Below are positions 43,682 to 52,267 of a DNA stretch of 64,000 nucleotides, piece by piece. Under the pieces are notes generated by a model that was not told the origin of the DNA, did no database searches, and saw nothing but the letters and a program-made list of their open reading frames with translations. Made by a program: the position numbers and the translations under genes. How positions within the stretch are numbered: the first letter of the stretch is position 1; every line of letters begins with the position of its first letter. The stretch lies in contig CAWDYI010000014.1 of assembly GCA_963806395.1 (NCBI GenBank), positions 62,001-126,000 of the forward strand, written 5' to 3'. This DNA is from DASSUW01 sp963806395. Its GTDB lineage: Bacteria; Actinomycetota; Thermoleophilia; Solirubrobacterales; Solirubrobacteraceae.

Positions 43682-45305
43682 CTACTCCGTCGTCACGGCC
43701 CGCAGCACGTCGACGTTGGCCGCCCGCCGGGCCGGCGCGATCGCCGCCAGCACGCCCGCCACCGCCGCCAGAACCGTGACGGCGACCAGCGTGACGATCG
43801 GGAGGTCGAACACGAAGCCCTCGTCGGCCAGCGGGACCGAGATGAGCGCCGCGAACACGACCCCGAGCAGCGCGCCCAGCACCGCCGTGATCACGGACTC
43901 GGAGCCGATCATCCGCCGGACCTGCCAGCGGCTCATGCCGACGGCGCGCGGCATGCCGAGCTCACGCGTGCGCTCGTGCACCGACAGCGCCAGCGTGTTG
44001 ACGATCCCGACCAGCGCGACGATCACCGACAGCGACAGCAGCGCGTAGATCAGATTGACGAGCACGCCGATGCCCTCGTTCTGCTCCTGCTTGAAGTCGT
44101 CGATCGTCTGCGCCTCGGCCGTGGGGAAGCCGCTGAGCGCCTTGTCCTCCGCCTGCCGGAGCGCAACGGCGTCGGTGCCCGGATCGGAGATCACCATCGC
44201 GAACGCGATGTCCTTCGAGTCCCAGTCGCGCTCGAGCGACGCGTTGCTGATCACGACGTCGCCGACCAGGCCGACCTTGGCGTCGTACGTGCCCGCGAGC
44301 TTGTACGCGATCTCGCGGCCGCGCGGCGTGATCAGGGTGATGGTGTCGCCGACGGCAAGGTTGTTCGCCTCGGCGAACGTCTCGCTGACGACGAGATCAC
44401 GGTCGCCGAGGTTGCTGAGCGTGGCCTCCGAGCCCTGGTTCCACTCGAGCTGGAGCGCGTCGGTCACGGTCGCCGGGTCGACGCCGGTGATCGCGACGTT
44501 CGTGCCGTCGCTCTTGAGCTTGCCGGTCTCGAACTGGATCGGCGACACGGCGGCGACGCCGTCGACGTTTCGCAGCTCCTCCGTGACGCCTTCGGGCAGC
44601 GGCAGGAAGCTCACCGACTTGACGATGCCGGCCGCACGCACCTGGTCGTCGATGCCCTGGTTGATCGTCGCCTTCAGGCCCGCGGCGAAGATCGTCACGA
44701 ACACGACCAGCGCGAGGCCGATCATCAGGGCCGACGCGGTGACCGCCGTTCGCTGCGGTTGGCGACGGGTATTCTCGCGCGCCAGCTGGCCGGTGAGGCC
44801 CATGATGCGCTCCAGCGGACGCCCGATCAGGCCGCTCATCGGGCGCACCAGCACCGGGGCGATCAGCGCGAGGCCGAACATCATGATCACGGCGCCGAAA
44901 CCCATCGTCGACGCGACCGCAGCCGTCGTCGGGAGGTCGCCGAACAGGGCGTAGCTGAGAAGGACGACGCCGACGAGCTCGACGAGGATCGCGACGATGA
45001 TGCGGCGCCGGCGCAGATGGGTACCGGTGGGGCAACACGGCGTCCCGCATCGCCTCGATCGGCTCTACGCGCGTGGCGCGGCGGGCCGGCACGAAGCCGG
45101 ACACCACGGTCGCGATGATCCCGACGGCGAAGCCGGCGATGATCGTGCGCGGCTCGAGCGGCAGGCTGGTGCCGCCGAGCTCGAGGCCGAAGGCGCCCAG
45201 CAGCGCGCGCAAGCCGGGCGCGGCCGCCAGGCCGAGAGCGATCCCGACGATCGAGGCGAGCACGCCGATCACGAGGGTCTCCGCGAGCACGGATCGCAGG
45301 ACCTG
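43682..45305 (-). pseudogene. MacB/FtsX-type ABC permease, 5'-truncated and frameshifted
   Basis: The remaining protein begins inside an FtsX core (RQVLRSVLAETLVIGVLASIV), reads through RVEPIEAMRDAVLP, then changes frame at a C4 run near 45029-45032, continuing THLRRRRIIVAILVE and then the second FtsX half (RENTRRQPQRTAVTASALM, a periplasmic loop, four helices) to RRAANVDVLRAVTTE. A normal two-FtsX permease would have about 850 residues; the first about 300 are missing and the sequence joins directly to an ABC ATPase start. ATG 44905 is internal. Confidence 0.8.
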
Positions 45306-45456
45306 CCGGAACCGGAAGGTCCCATGATGGCGGCGTACTGGCCGCTCGGGAAACCGACTGTGACGCCCGCGAGGGCGTGGACGGCGGTGTCCCTTCGCCA
45401 TACACGCGGCGGAGCTCTGAGGTGCTGACGATCGGGCGCGACGTCGGGTCGGTCAT
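45306..45456 (-). pseudogene. remnant of MacB-type ABC ATPase
   Basis: ATG 45456 begins a typical LolD/MacB ATPase (IVSTSELRRVYGEG); after an apparent lost G in a GGG run near 45395 it continues TAVHALAGVTVGFPSGQYAA and IMGPSGSG. It stops at the Walker A motif: the next bases belong to the permease. The ATPase body (about 180 residues) and the permease front are both missing, a deletion of perhaps 1.5 kb in total. Confidence 0.75.
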
Positions 45457-45529
45457 GCAGACAGGATCGTTAGGCGCGCTGCCCCGCTACGCTCGGATGA
45501 CTTCCCAGCCGCGGTGCGGCCAGCCGTAC

Positions 45530-46195
45530 CTAGTCGCCGGCTCGCATGTAGGCGAGCACGGCCAGCACCCGCCGGTGGTCGTCGACCGTGGGCGTGAGGT
45601 CGAGCTTGGAGAAGATCGACGTGACGTGCTTCTCGACGGCGCGCTCGGTGACGACGAGCGCAGCGGCGATCGCCGCGTTGGAGCGCCCCTCCGCCATCAG
45701 GCCGAGCACCTCGCGCTCGCGCGCCGTCAGCGCCTCGAGCGGGTCCTCGCGCCGGCGACGGCCGAGCAGCAGCGCTACGACCTCGGGGTCGAGCGCCGAG
45801 CCGCCGCCCGCCACGCGCCGGACAGCGTCGGTGAACGTGTCGACGTCCGCCACGCGATCCTTGAGCAGGTAGCCGGTGCGCTCGGTGGACTCCGAGAGCA
45901 GCTCGAGCGCGTAGGCCTCCTCGACGTACTGGGAGAGCACGAGCACAGCCGTGCCCGGGTGCTCGGCGCGGATCCGATGGGCGGCGCGCAGGCCCTCGTC
46001 GGTGTGGGTCGGAGGCATCCGGACGTCGACCACCGCGACGTCGGGATGGTGGGCTCCGACCTTGCGCAGCAGATCCTCGGCATCGCCGGCCTGGCCGGCC
46101 ACTTCGAAGCCGGATTCCTCGAGCAGGCGCGACAGACCCTCGCGCAGCAGCACGGAGTCGTCGGCGATCACAACACGGACTTTGGCGTCACTCAT
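45530..46195 (-). CDS. NarL/LuxR-family response regulator
   Basis: A 221-residue regulator with an N-terminal receiver domain (D12-D13 acidic pair, phospho-acceptor D57 in VVDVRMP, Lys in YLLKDR) and a C-terminal LuxR HTH (LTAREREVLGLMAEGRSNAAIAAAL). ATG 46195 overlaps the kinase stop as ATGA, so it is the cognate regulator. Its targets may include the neighbouring ABC exporter remnant, a common arrangement, but that is inference. Confidence 0.93.
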   Translation of the reverse strand: MSDAKVRVVIADDSVLLREGLSRLLEESGFEVAGQAGDAEDLLRKVGAHHPDVAVVDVRMPPTHTDEGLRAAHRIRAEHPGTAVLVLSQYVEEAYALELLSESTERTGYLLKDRVADVDTFTDAVRRVAGGGSALDPEVVALLLGRRRREDPLEALTAREREVLGLMAEGRSNAAIAAALVVTERAVEKHVTSIFSKLDLTPTVDDHRRVLAVLAYMRAGD

Positions 46196-47940
46196 ACGGG
46201 GATCTCGGCACGCAGCCTAGTGCCCGACCCGGCGGGAGAGTCGAGCTGCATGTTCCCGTCGAGCGCCGAGACCCGGTCGGCGAGCCCGCGCAGGCCCGAT
46301 CCGCGGCCCGGATCGGCACCGCCGATACCGTCGTCGGCGACCTCGACGATCGCGCAGCCGTTGAGCCGGCTGATGCTGACGGTGGCCTGCGAGGCGTGGG
46401 CGTACTTGACGACGTTGGTGAGCGCCTCGGCGACCATGAAGTAGGCGGCCGCCTCGATCGCCTCCGGCAGCGGCTCGGCCGGCAGGTCGCCCAGCTGCAC
46501 CTCGATCGGAGCGCGCCCGGCGAGCGCCTCGAGCGCAGCCCCGAGCCCGCGGTCGGACAGGATCGCGGGATGGATGCCGCGCGCCAGCTCGCGCAGCTCG
46601 GCGAGCGCGAGCTTGAGCTCCTCCTGGGCGGCGGTCAGCAGCTCGTCCGCCCGATCGGGCTCCGCGTGCACCTTCCCCTGCGCGAGCCGCATGGTGAGCG
46701 AGAGCGCGACGAGCCGCTGCTGGGCGCCGTCGTGCAGGTTGCGCTCGAGCCGGCGACGCTCCTGCGTGCCCGCCTCCACGATCCGGGCGCGCGAGGTCCG
46801 GAGCTCCTCGACGCGGGCGCGCAACTGGGCGTGCAGGCGCTCGTTCTCGACGGCCAGGCCGGCGGCGGCCGCGACCGAGCGCAGCAGCTCGGGCTCCTCG
46901 CTCAGCGTGATGTCGTGCACGATCGCCCCGACGCGCCGGCCCTCGAGCTCTACGGACGTCCAGGCGCGGGCGGTGTCACCGGCCTCCGGAAGCTCGACGG
47001 TATGGCCGTCGGAATCGACCCAGCGTCCCTTGTCGTCGAGCCAGAAGGCGAGCTGGAGCGAGCGGTCGCCGAGCGCGTCCGAGAGCCGGCTGCGCAGGTC
47101 GCCGGTGCCGGGCGCCTCACCGAGTCGCTGGAGCAGCTCCGACACGGCGCCGGCGCGGACGACGTGGCTGCGCACGAGGCCGATCAGGAACACCCACGGG
47201 ACCGAGGCGAAGACGATCAGGCCGAGCGTCCCGACCACGTCGGTGAGGCGCTGGACGCCGGCCGCGTCCGACCCGAGCGCGGTGGCCAACAGCAACAGCA
47301 TCGCCACGCCCGACCACAGCACGGGCGCGAGCGCGCGCCGCTGCGGCGCTGTTGCGGAGCTCCATCGCCGCAGCAGGATCACGAGCACGACCGCGACGAC
47401 TGCGACGCCGATCACCGACGTGATCCCGTTGCCGATGTCCCGCAGCGTGGCGTTGTTCTCGATCAGCAGCGCCGACGGCGGGCAGCCGTCGCACTCCATG
47501 TTCGGCCCGAAGCCCCACAGCAGCTGCGGGAGCGGGCCGACGACCGCGAGCACATAGCCGAGGCCGATCAGCCGCGCGTGCCAGGGGCGCTCCAGGCGCC
47601 CCTCCGGATACGCGAGCACCATGTGGGCGAAGACGACGAAGTAGATGCTCGAGAGCAGCACGCCGATCGTGAAGACGACCGAGTCGTCGGACGCCGTGAG
47701 GACGCCGAGGAGGAACGTGAAGCCGACGGCCGTCATCAGCGAACCGAAGCGGTTGCTCGGCCGCCGCCACCACGCGTACAGGCCGGTGCCGACGAACGAC
47801 CACGTGATCAGCAGGCCGATCGCGATCGCCGCACCGGGCTGCTCGATGTGATCTGAGGCGACGACCACCGCGGTCGCGGCGGCGCCGGCGATGACGGCGG
47901 CGAACGCGACGGCCCAGAGGGCGCGGCGCAGTCCGATCAC
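46192..47940 (-). CDS. membrane histidine kinase, NarL/DesK-type
   Basis: A 582-residue sensor. Seven or so N-terminal membrane helices (residues 1-about 270), a GAF-like region (LAFWLDDKGRWVDSDG), then the HisKA_3 domain with the phospho-accepting His in RRRLERNLHDGAQQRL and an HATPase domain (AEALTNVVKYAHA, DDGIGGADPGRGSGLRGLADR). GTG 47940 overlaps the stop of the receiver-only gene as GTGA. Ligand unknown; the multi-helix input region suggests a membrane signal. Confidence 0.92.
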   Translation of the reverse strand: MIGLRRALWAVAFAAVIAGAAATAVVVASDHIEQPGAAIAIGLLITWSFVGTGLYAWWRRPSNRFGSLMTAVGFTFLLGVLTASDDSVVFTIGVLLSSIYFVVFAHMVLAYPEGRLERPWHARLIGLGYVLAVVGPLPQLLWGFGPNMECDGCPPSALLIENNATLRDIGNGITSVIGVAVVAVVLVILLRRWSSATAPQRRALAPVLWSGVAMLLLLATALGSDAAGVQRLTDVVGTLGLIVFASVPWVFLIGLVRSHVVRAGAVSELLQRLGEAPGTGDLRSRLSDALGDRSLQLAFWLDDKGRWVDSDGHTVELPEAGDTARAWTSVELEGRRVGAIVHDITLSEEPELLRSVAAAAGLAVENERLHAQLRARVEELRTSRARIVEAGTQERRRLERNLHDGAQQRLVALSLTMRLAQGKVHAEPDRADELLTAAQEELKLALAELRELARGIHPAILSDRGLGAALEALAGRAPIEVQLGDLPAEPLPEAIEAAAYFMVAEALTNVVKYAHASQATVSISRLNGCAIVEVADDGIGGADPGRGSGLRGLADRVSALDGNMQLDSPAGSGTRLRAEIPV

Positions 47941-48293
47941 AGAAGCTCCTGGAGCCGGTCGCCGGAGAGCTCGGCCTTGGGCACGAAGCCGCGGGCGCCG
48001 GAGCGCGTGACGAGCGGGCCGAAGTCGGACGAGTCGCGGCTCGAGACGAGGATCACGACCGGGCTGTCCTCGTTCCCGGTGAGACGAGCGGCGACGTCGA
48101 AGCCGTCGATGTCGGGCAGCTGCACGTCCAGCAGCACGACCTCGGGTTGCAGCCGTCCGGCCTCCGTCAGCGCGGACGCGCCGTCCGCGGCCTCGCCCAC
48201 GACGTCGAAGCCCTCGGCTTCGAGTAAAACGCGTGCGGTAGCTCGGAACGACGGATGGTCGTCCACGATGAGGACCCGGTGACCCACGTTCAC
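47937..48293 (-). CDS. receiver-only response regulator
   Basis: A 118-residue single receiver domain: D11-D12 (IVDDH), phospho-acceptor D56 in LLDVQLPDIDG, and Lys in FVPKAEL. No output domain. GTG 48293 is chosen because the domain begins there; an upstream frame adds ten residues. First gene of the receiver-kinase-regulator operon; it may act as a phosphate sink or connector for the kinase. Confidence 0.88.
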   Translation of the reverse strand: MNVGHRVLIVDDHPSFRATARVLLEAEGFDVVGEAADGASALTEAGRLQPEVVLLDVQLPDIDGFDVAARLTGNEDSPVVILVSSRDSSDFGPLVTRSGARGFVPKAELSGDRLQELL

Positions 48294-48323
48294 AAGTCTG
48301 GCCTCGCCCGTCGAGCGCTCCAA

Positions 48324-48337
48324 TACGGCTGGCCGTA
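48324..48337. promoter_or_regulatory. candidate NarL-type operator upstream of the two-component operon
   Basis: TACGGC TG GCCGTA, a perfect dyad 31 bp upstream of the first gene, has the TAC...GTA ends and near 7-2-7 geometry of NarL-family sites. It would fit autoregulation. Confidence 0.4.
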
Positions 48338-48368
48338 CCCGCCGGTGCGGGCGGTTCCCTCCGCGCGG

Positions 48369-49043
48369 CTACTGCGCTGAGGCTCTCGCGGCCTCGGCGA
48401 TCTCCTGGTATGCGCGTGCGGGATCCGGTGCGCCGAAGAGCGCAGTGCCCGCCACGAACGCGGTCGCGCCCGCGGCCGCACACGGCCCTGCGGTGCCGGC
48501 GTCGATGCCGCCGTCGACCTCGATCGGCCGGCCGGGACCCAGCATGGCGCGCAGGCGCTCGATCTTGCCGATCGAGCCGGGCAGGAACGCCTGGCCGCCC
48601 CAGCCCGGGTTCACGGTCATGCACAACAGGACGTCGAGGTCCTCGAGCAACTCCGAGGCGGCGGTCACCGGCGTGCCGGGACACAGCGCGAGGCCGGCGG
48701 TGCACCCGGCCTCGTGGATCGCCTGGAGCGCGTAGTGCAGGTGCGGCGTCGCCTCGGCGTGGACCGTGATGTTGTCGGCGCCCGCCTGTGCGAAGGCGGC
48801 GATGTGCTGCTCCGGCCGCTCGACCATCAGGTGCACGTCCACCACGCCGCCCGCGGCGCGGACCTGCTCGGAGAGCGCGTCCACGACGAGCGCGCCCATG
48901 CTGATCGGGGGCACGAAGTGGCCGTCCATCACGTCGACGTGGATCGTGCGCGCGCCGGCCTGCATCACCTCGTCGACCAGGTCGCCGAGCCGCGAGAAGT
49001 CGGCGGCCAGGATCGATGGCGCGACGCCGTACGGGGTGGCCAT
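48369..49043 (-). CDS. rpe: ribulose-phosphate 3-epimerase
   Basis: A 224-residue TIM-barrel enzyme of the pentose phosphate pathway. Starts APSILAADFSRL, has IHVDVMDGHFVPPISMG and VHLMVERPEQ with the metal-binding His and Asp, MTVNPGWGGQAF, and EVDGGIDAGTAG. ATG 49043 overlaps the stop of the zinc-ribbon gene (TGATG), so it belongs to an rsmB-zinc ribbon-rpe operon. A hairpin-prone segment follows its stop. Confidence 0.96.
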   Translation of the reverse strand: MATPYGVAPSILAADFSRLGDLVDEVMQAGARTIHVDVMDGHFVPPISMGALVVDALSEQVRAAGGVVDVHLMVERPEQHIAAFAQAGADNITVHAEATPHLHYALQAIHEAGCTAGLALCPGTPVTAASELLEDLDVLLCMTVNPGWGGQAFLPGSIGKIERLRAMLGPGRPIEVDGGIDAGTAGPCAAAGATAFVAGTALFGAPDPARAYQEIAEAARASAQ

Positions 49044-49273
49044 CAGATCGCTTGGAGCATCGAGCTCTGGCAGTGGTTGCACGTGTAGAGCGCGGTGCTC
49101 GACATGCGGACGATCGTCGAGTGCTCGCCGCAGTTCGGGCACACGGACATCAGCTCGAACCGGTGGAGGCAGTTCACGCAGCGGTAGCGCCCTGGGAGGT
49201 TCGACGCGCGCAGCCACGGCTCGTGGCAGGCGGGGCACTCATCACCGAGGTCGATCGGGTCGTCGCCGCTCAT
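49043..49273 (-). CDS. small zinc-ribbon protein
   Basis: A 76-residue protein with four C-x2-C pairs: CPAC, CVNC, CPNC and CNHC. Two treble-ribbon zinc sites are possible. Starts ATG 49273 overlapping rsmB as ATGA and ends overlapping rpe. It is too short for an enzyme and may bind nucleic acid or a partner protein. I do not recognise a named family. Confidence 0.8.
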   Translation of the reverse strand: MSGDDPIDLGDECPACHEPWLRASNLPGRYRCVNCLHRFELMSVCPNCGEHSTIVRMSSTALYTCNHCQSSMLQAI

Positions 49274-50787
49274 GACCGCCGCAGCCGCGCGACGAAGAAT
49301 CCGTCCGTGCCGTCCCGGTGCGGGAACGTCTGCAGGAAACGTGGCACGGTCGGATGGTCCCAGACGGGCAGGTCGGACGGCAGGTCGTCGGGCGCGAAAT
49401 CGGCGTGGCGGTCCAGGAAGGCGTCGATCTGGCGCTCGTTCTCGGCGGGCGAGATCGTGCATGTGGAGTAGACGAGGACGCCGCCGGGGCGCAGCGCCTG
49501 GGCGCCCGCGTCGAGGATCTGCTGCTGGGTCGGGACGAGCGCTCGGACGGTGGCCGCGTCCTTGCGCCAGCGAACGTCGGGGCGGGAGGCCAGCGTGCCG
49601 AGGTCCGAGCAGGGCGGGTCGACGAGCACGCGGTCGTAGGCGCCGCGCTCCTTCGGCTCACCGGCGTCGGCTGTCCGGACCTCGACGCTCGTGGCGCCCA
49701 TGCGGGCGGCCGTGCGGCGGAGCGCGTCCGCCCTCCCCGGGTGGTGCTCGACGGCCACGATCCGGCCCTCGTTGCCGGTGAGCGCCGCGAGGTGCGTCGT
49801 CTTGCCGCCTGGCGCCGCACAGAGGTCGAGCACCGTGTCGCCGGCCACCGGGGCCAACGCGCGGGCGACGGCGATCGCGGCGCGCGACTGGGGCATGAAC
49901 AGCCCCTCCTCCCACAGCGGCGAGGCGAACGCGTCGAACGGCGCGTCGACGACGAGGCCCTCGGGCAGGCGGTCGGCGAGATGCGACGCGACCGGCAGGC
50001 GTTCCCGCAGCTCCTCGGCCGAGATCCGCAGCGTGTTGGCACGGAGGGCCGCCTCGGCCGGCTCGTTGCCGGCGGCCATCAGCGCGCGGGCGGTGGCCGC
50101 GCCGAGCGCGTCGAACCACAGCTCGGCGATCCAGAGCGGGTACGAGTGGCGCAGGGCCGCCTCGGCCGCCTCGGCATCCGGGAGCGCCTCGACCAGCGCG
50201 CGCGCCTCGCGCGCCGCCCGCCGCAGCACCGCGTTGACGAGCGCCGCGCCGCCGCGCGAGGCCGCCTTCGCCAGCTCGACCGATTCGCCGACCGCGGCGT
50301 GCGCAGGCACGCGATCGAGGTACACGAGCTGGAAGACGCCGAGCCGCAGCGCCGCGCGCACGCCCGGCTCGAGCTTGCCGACCGGCCTGCCGGCCAGCGT
50401 CTCGATCACATGGTCGATCGTCGCCCGCCGCTGCACGGTGCCGTAGGCGAGCTGCATCGCGAGCGCCCGGTCGCGCGGTGGCAATCGCGTCCGCGAGGCC
50501 TCTCCGTGGAAGGCGCGGTCTGCGTACGCGCCCTCCTCGAAGACCCGGACGATTACGGCGTATGCGGTCGCGCGCGCGGGCGCGACCCGGGCGCGTGGCG
50601 CGCCCTCGCCCGGGCGCGCGATCGGCCCGTCTGGGGGCCCGGCGCTACCGGCCGTGCCTCCCTCTGGGGGTAAATCACCGGATTTCGGTCTTTGGCGGTT
50701 GCTCAATATGTGTGGTTTTCCAGGTCGTTTCGCTGACCGTCGAACGTTCGTCCATTCCGGTACGAAAACGCTCAATTTGCATGGCAT
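49270..50787 (-). CDS. rsmB: 16S rRNA (cytosine(967)-C5)-methyltransferase
   Basis: A SAM methyltransferase with an N-terminal NusB-like helical domain (residues about 70-200: AYAVIVRVFEEGAYAD, LVNAVLRRA) and a C-terminal m5C domain with LDLCAAPGGKTTHLA, VDPPCSDLGTLASRPD and the second catalytic Cys in YSTCTISPAENE. Coordinates use ATG 50787, which has GAGG 5 bases upstream. The first about 65 residues lack family similarity; TTG 50706 is another start, so the N-terminus is uncertain. Confidence 0.93.
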   Translation of the reverse strand: MPCKLSVFVPEWTNVRRSAKRPGKPHILSNRQRPKSGDLPPEGGTAGSAGPPDGPIARPGEGAPRARVAPARATAYAVIVRVFEEGAYADRAFHGEASRTRLPPRDRALAMQLAYGTVQRRATIDHVIETLAGRPVGKLEPGVRAALRLGVFQLVYLDRVPAHAAVGESVELAKAASRGGAALVNAVLRRAAREARALVEALPDAEAAEAALRHSYPLWIAELWFDALGAATARALMAAGNEPAEAALRANTLRISAEELRERLPVASHLADRLPEGLVVDAPFDAFASPLWEEGLFMPQSRAAIAVARALAPVAGDTVLDLCAAPGGKTTHLAALTGNEGRIVAVEHHPGRADALRRTAARMGATSVEVRTADAGEPKERGAYDRVLVDPPCSDLGTLASRPDVRWRKDAATVRALVPTQQQILDAGAQALRPGGVLVYSTCTISPAENERQIDAFLDRHADFAPDDLPSDLPVWDHPTVPRFLQTFPHRDGTDGFFVARLRRS

Positions 50788-50844
50788 GCGGCCTCAAGGA
50801 CCCCCTACAACTTGCCGATAGCAGGCGCGGATGGGGAATCTGAC

Positions 50845-52215
50845 ATGTCGTTGACGAACACGAATCGCGAAGCCCGGCGCCCAGTGCGCTCGGTTGGCGT
50901 GCGCGATCTGCGGTTCGCCGGCGCCGTCGCTGCCGCGCTGATTGCCGGCGTGCTCGGCGTCGGAGCGCTCAGCGCGCCGCTGCTCGGTTGGTCGCAATGG
51001 CCGGACGGGCTGAAGCCCGGCGGCGGCGATGACGTGCGCATGAAGGCGCCGACCCAGCAGGTCGTGAACATCGACAACCAGCCCACCAGCGCCCCCACCG
51101 GTCCTTCGGCAGTCCCGGCAGTCGGGACCGTCACCCTGGCGACCGCGCCCAGCACGGGTGGCATCACCCCCGCCCCCGCCGGCTCCGGCTCCGGCTCCGG
51201 CTCCACGGTCTCGTCCACGCCGGCCGAGCTCAACGGCACCAGCGCGCCGGGCGGCGGCGGCCTCGAGAACGTCGGCGGCGGCCCGAGTTTCGCTGAGCCG
51301 GTGCTGACCGACACCGACGGCGACGAGATGCCGGATGCCTGGGAACGGGAGAACGGCCTCGACCCGCTGCGCAACAACGCGGACGCAGATACCGACACCG
51401 ACGGCGTGCTCGACGTCGACGAGTACAAGCTGCGTACGTCGCCGGTCGACCCCGATTCCGACGACGACGGGCTCAGCGACGGCGACACCGACACCGACGG
51501 CGACGGCATCCGGAACTCGACCGAGTCCCGCACCGGGACCGATCCGTGGAACCCGGACTCCAACCAGGACGGCCTGGAGGACGGCGACGCCGACCCCGAC
51601 AACGACGGCGTCCCGAGCTCCGACGAGGATCAGGTGGGCACCGATCCGATCACGGCCGACCCGCCGCCGGTGGAAACCCCTGCGCCTCCGGTCGACACCG
51701 ATACCAAGCCCGAGCTGCCGACCCCGCCTGACGAAGGCGCCGGCCCCGTGGCCACGGAGCCCGACGCGGTCGAGGTCGAGGAGCCCTCGGACGACGACGG
51801 CGACCAGCCCGACCCCGCGCCCGCCCCGTCGGCCCCGGTCGAGGACCCGGCATCGGCGACACCTGCGGCCCCGGTCGAGGAGCCGACCGCGCCGACCAAC
51901 GCCGCGTCCGCGTCCGCGCCTGCGGCACCGGCCGCCGATCCGGCGCCTGCAGCCGATCCGGCGCCGGCAGCCGATCCGGCGCCGGCAGCCGAGCCCGAGC
52001 CCGAGCCCGCTCCGGCGCCTGCGCCCGAACCCGCTCCTGAGGCCGCACCGGCACCGGCGCCCGAACCTGAGCCTGCCGCTGCGCCCGCCCCGCCCCCGGC
52101 CCCGGTGGTCGCGCCGGCCCCCGCGCCCGCTCCGGCCGCCGCGCCGGCGCCCGCCCAGGTCGCGCCGGCCGCAGCTCCCGCCGCCGCGCCCGCGGCGACA
52201 CCGCCGGCCGCCTGA
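50845..52215 (+). CDS. surface protein with calcium (thrombospondin type 3-like) repeats and Pro/Ala-rich tail
   Basis: About 456 residues. GTG-free ATG 50845 has GGGGAA upstream. One N-terminal membrane helix or signal anchor (FAGAVAAALIAGVLGVGALSA) leads to a Ser/Gly/Pro linker, then six D-x-D-x-D-G loops (DTDGDEMPD, DTDTDGVLD, DSDDDGLSDG, DTDGDGIRN, DSNQDGLEDG, DPDNDGVPS) at residues about 150-265. The final about 190 residues are PAPA/EPEP-rich and extended, suited to crossing the wall. Calcium binding is inferred from the loops. Divergent from rsmB across an unusually AT-rich gap. Confidence 0.85.
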   Translation: MSLTNTNREARRPVRSVGVRDLRFAGAVAAALIAGVLGVGALSAPLLGWSQWPDGLKPGGGDDVRMKAPTQQVVNIDNQPTSAPTGPSAVPAVGTVTLATAPSTGGITPAPAGSGSGSGSTVSSTPAELNGTSAPGGGGLENVGGGPSFAEPVLTDTDGDEMPDAWERENGLDPLRNNADADTDTDGVLDVDEYKLRTSPVDPDSDDDGLSDGDTDTDGDGIRNSTESRTGTDPWNPDSNQDGLEDGDADPDNDGVPSSDEDQVGTDPITADPPPVETPAPPVDTDTKPELPTPPDEGAGPVATEPDAVEVEEPSDDDGDQPDPAPAPSAPVEDPASATPAAPVEEPTAPTNAASASAPAAPAADPAPAADPAPAADPAPAAEPEPEPAPAPAPEPAPEAAPAPAPEPEPAAAPAPPPAPVVAPAPAPAPAAAPAPAQVAPAAAPAAAPAATPPAA

Positions 52216-52239
52216 GCGACCGACACCGAACCTCTTCCC

Positions 52240-52262
52240 TCCGGCCGCCACGAGCGGCCGGA
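52240..52262. terminator. bidirectional terminator between the calcium-repeat gene and fmt
   Basis: Perfect 9-bp inverted repeat TCCGGCCGC / GCGGCCGGA with a 5-base loop between converging genes. Confidence 0.75.
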
Positions 52263-52267
52263 CGGCG

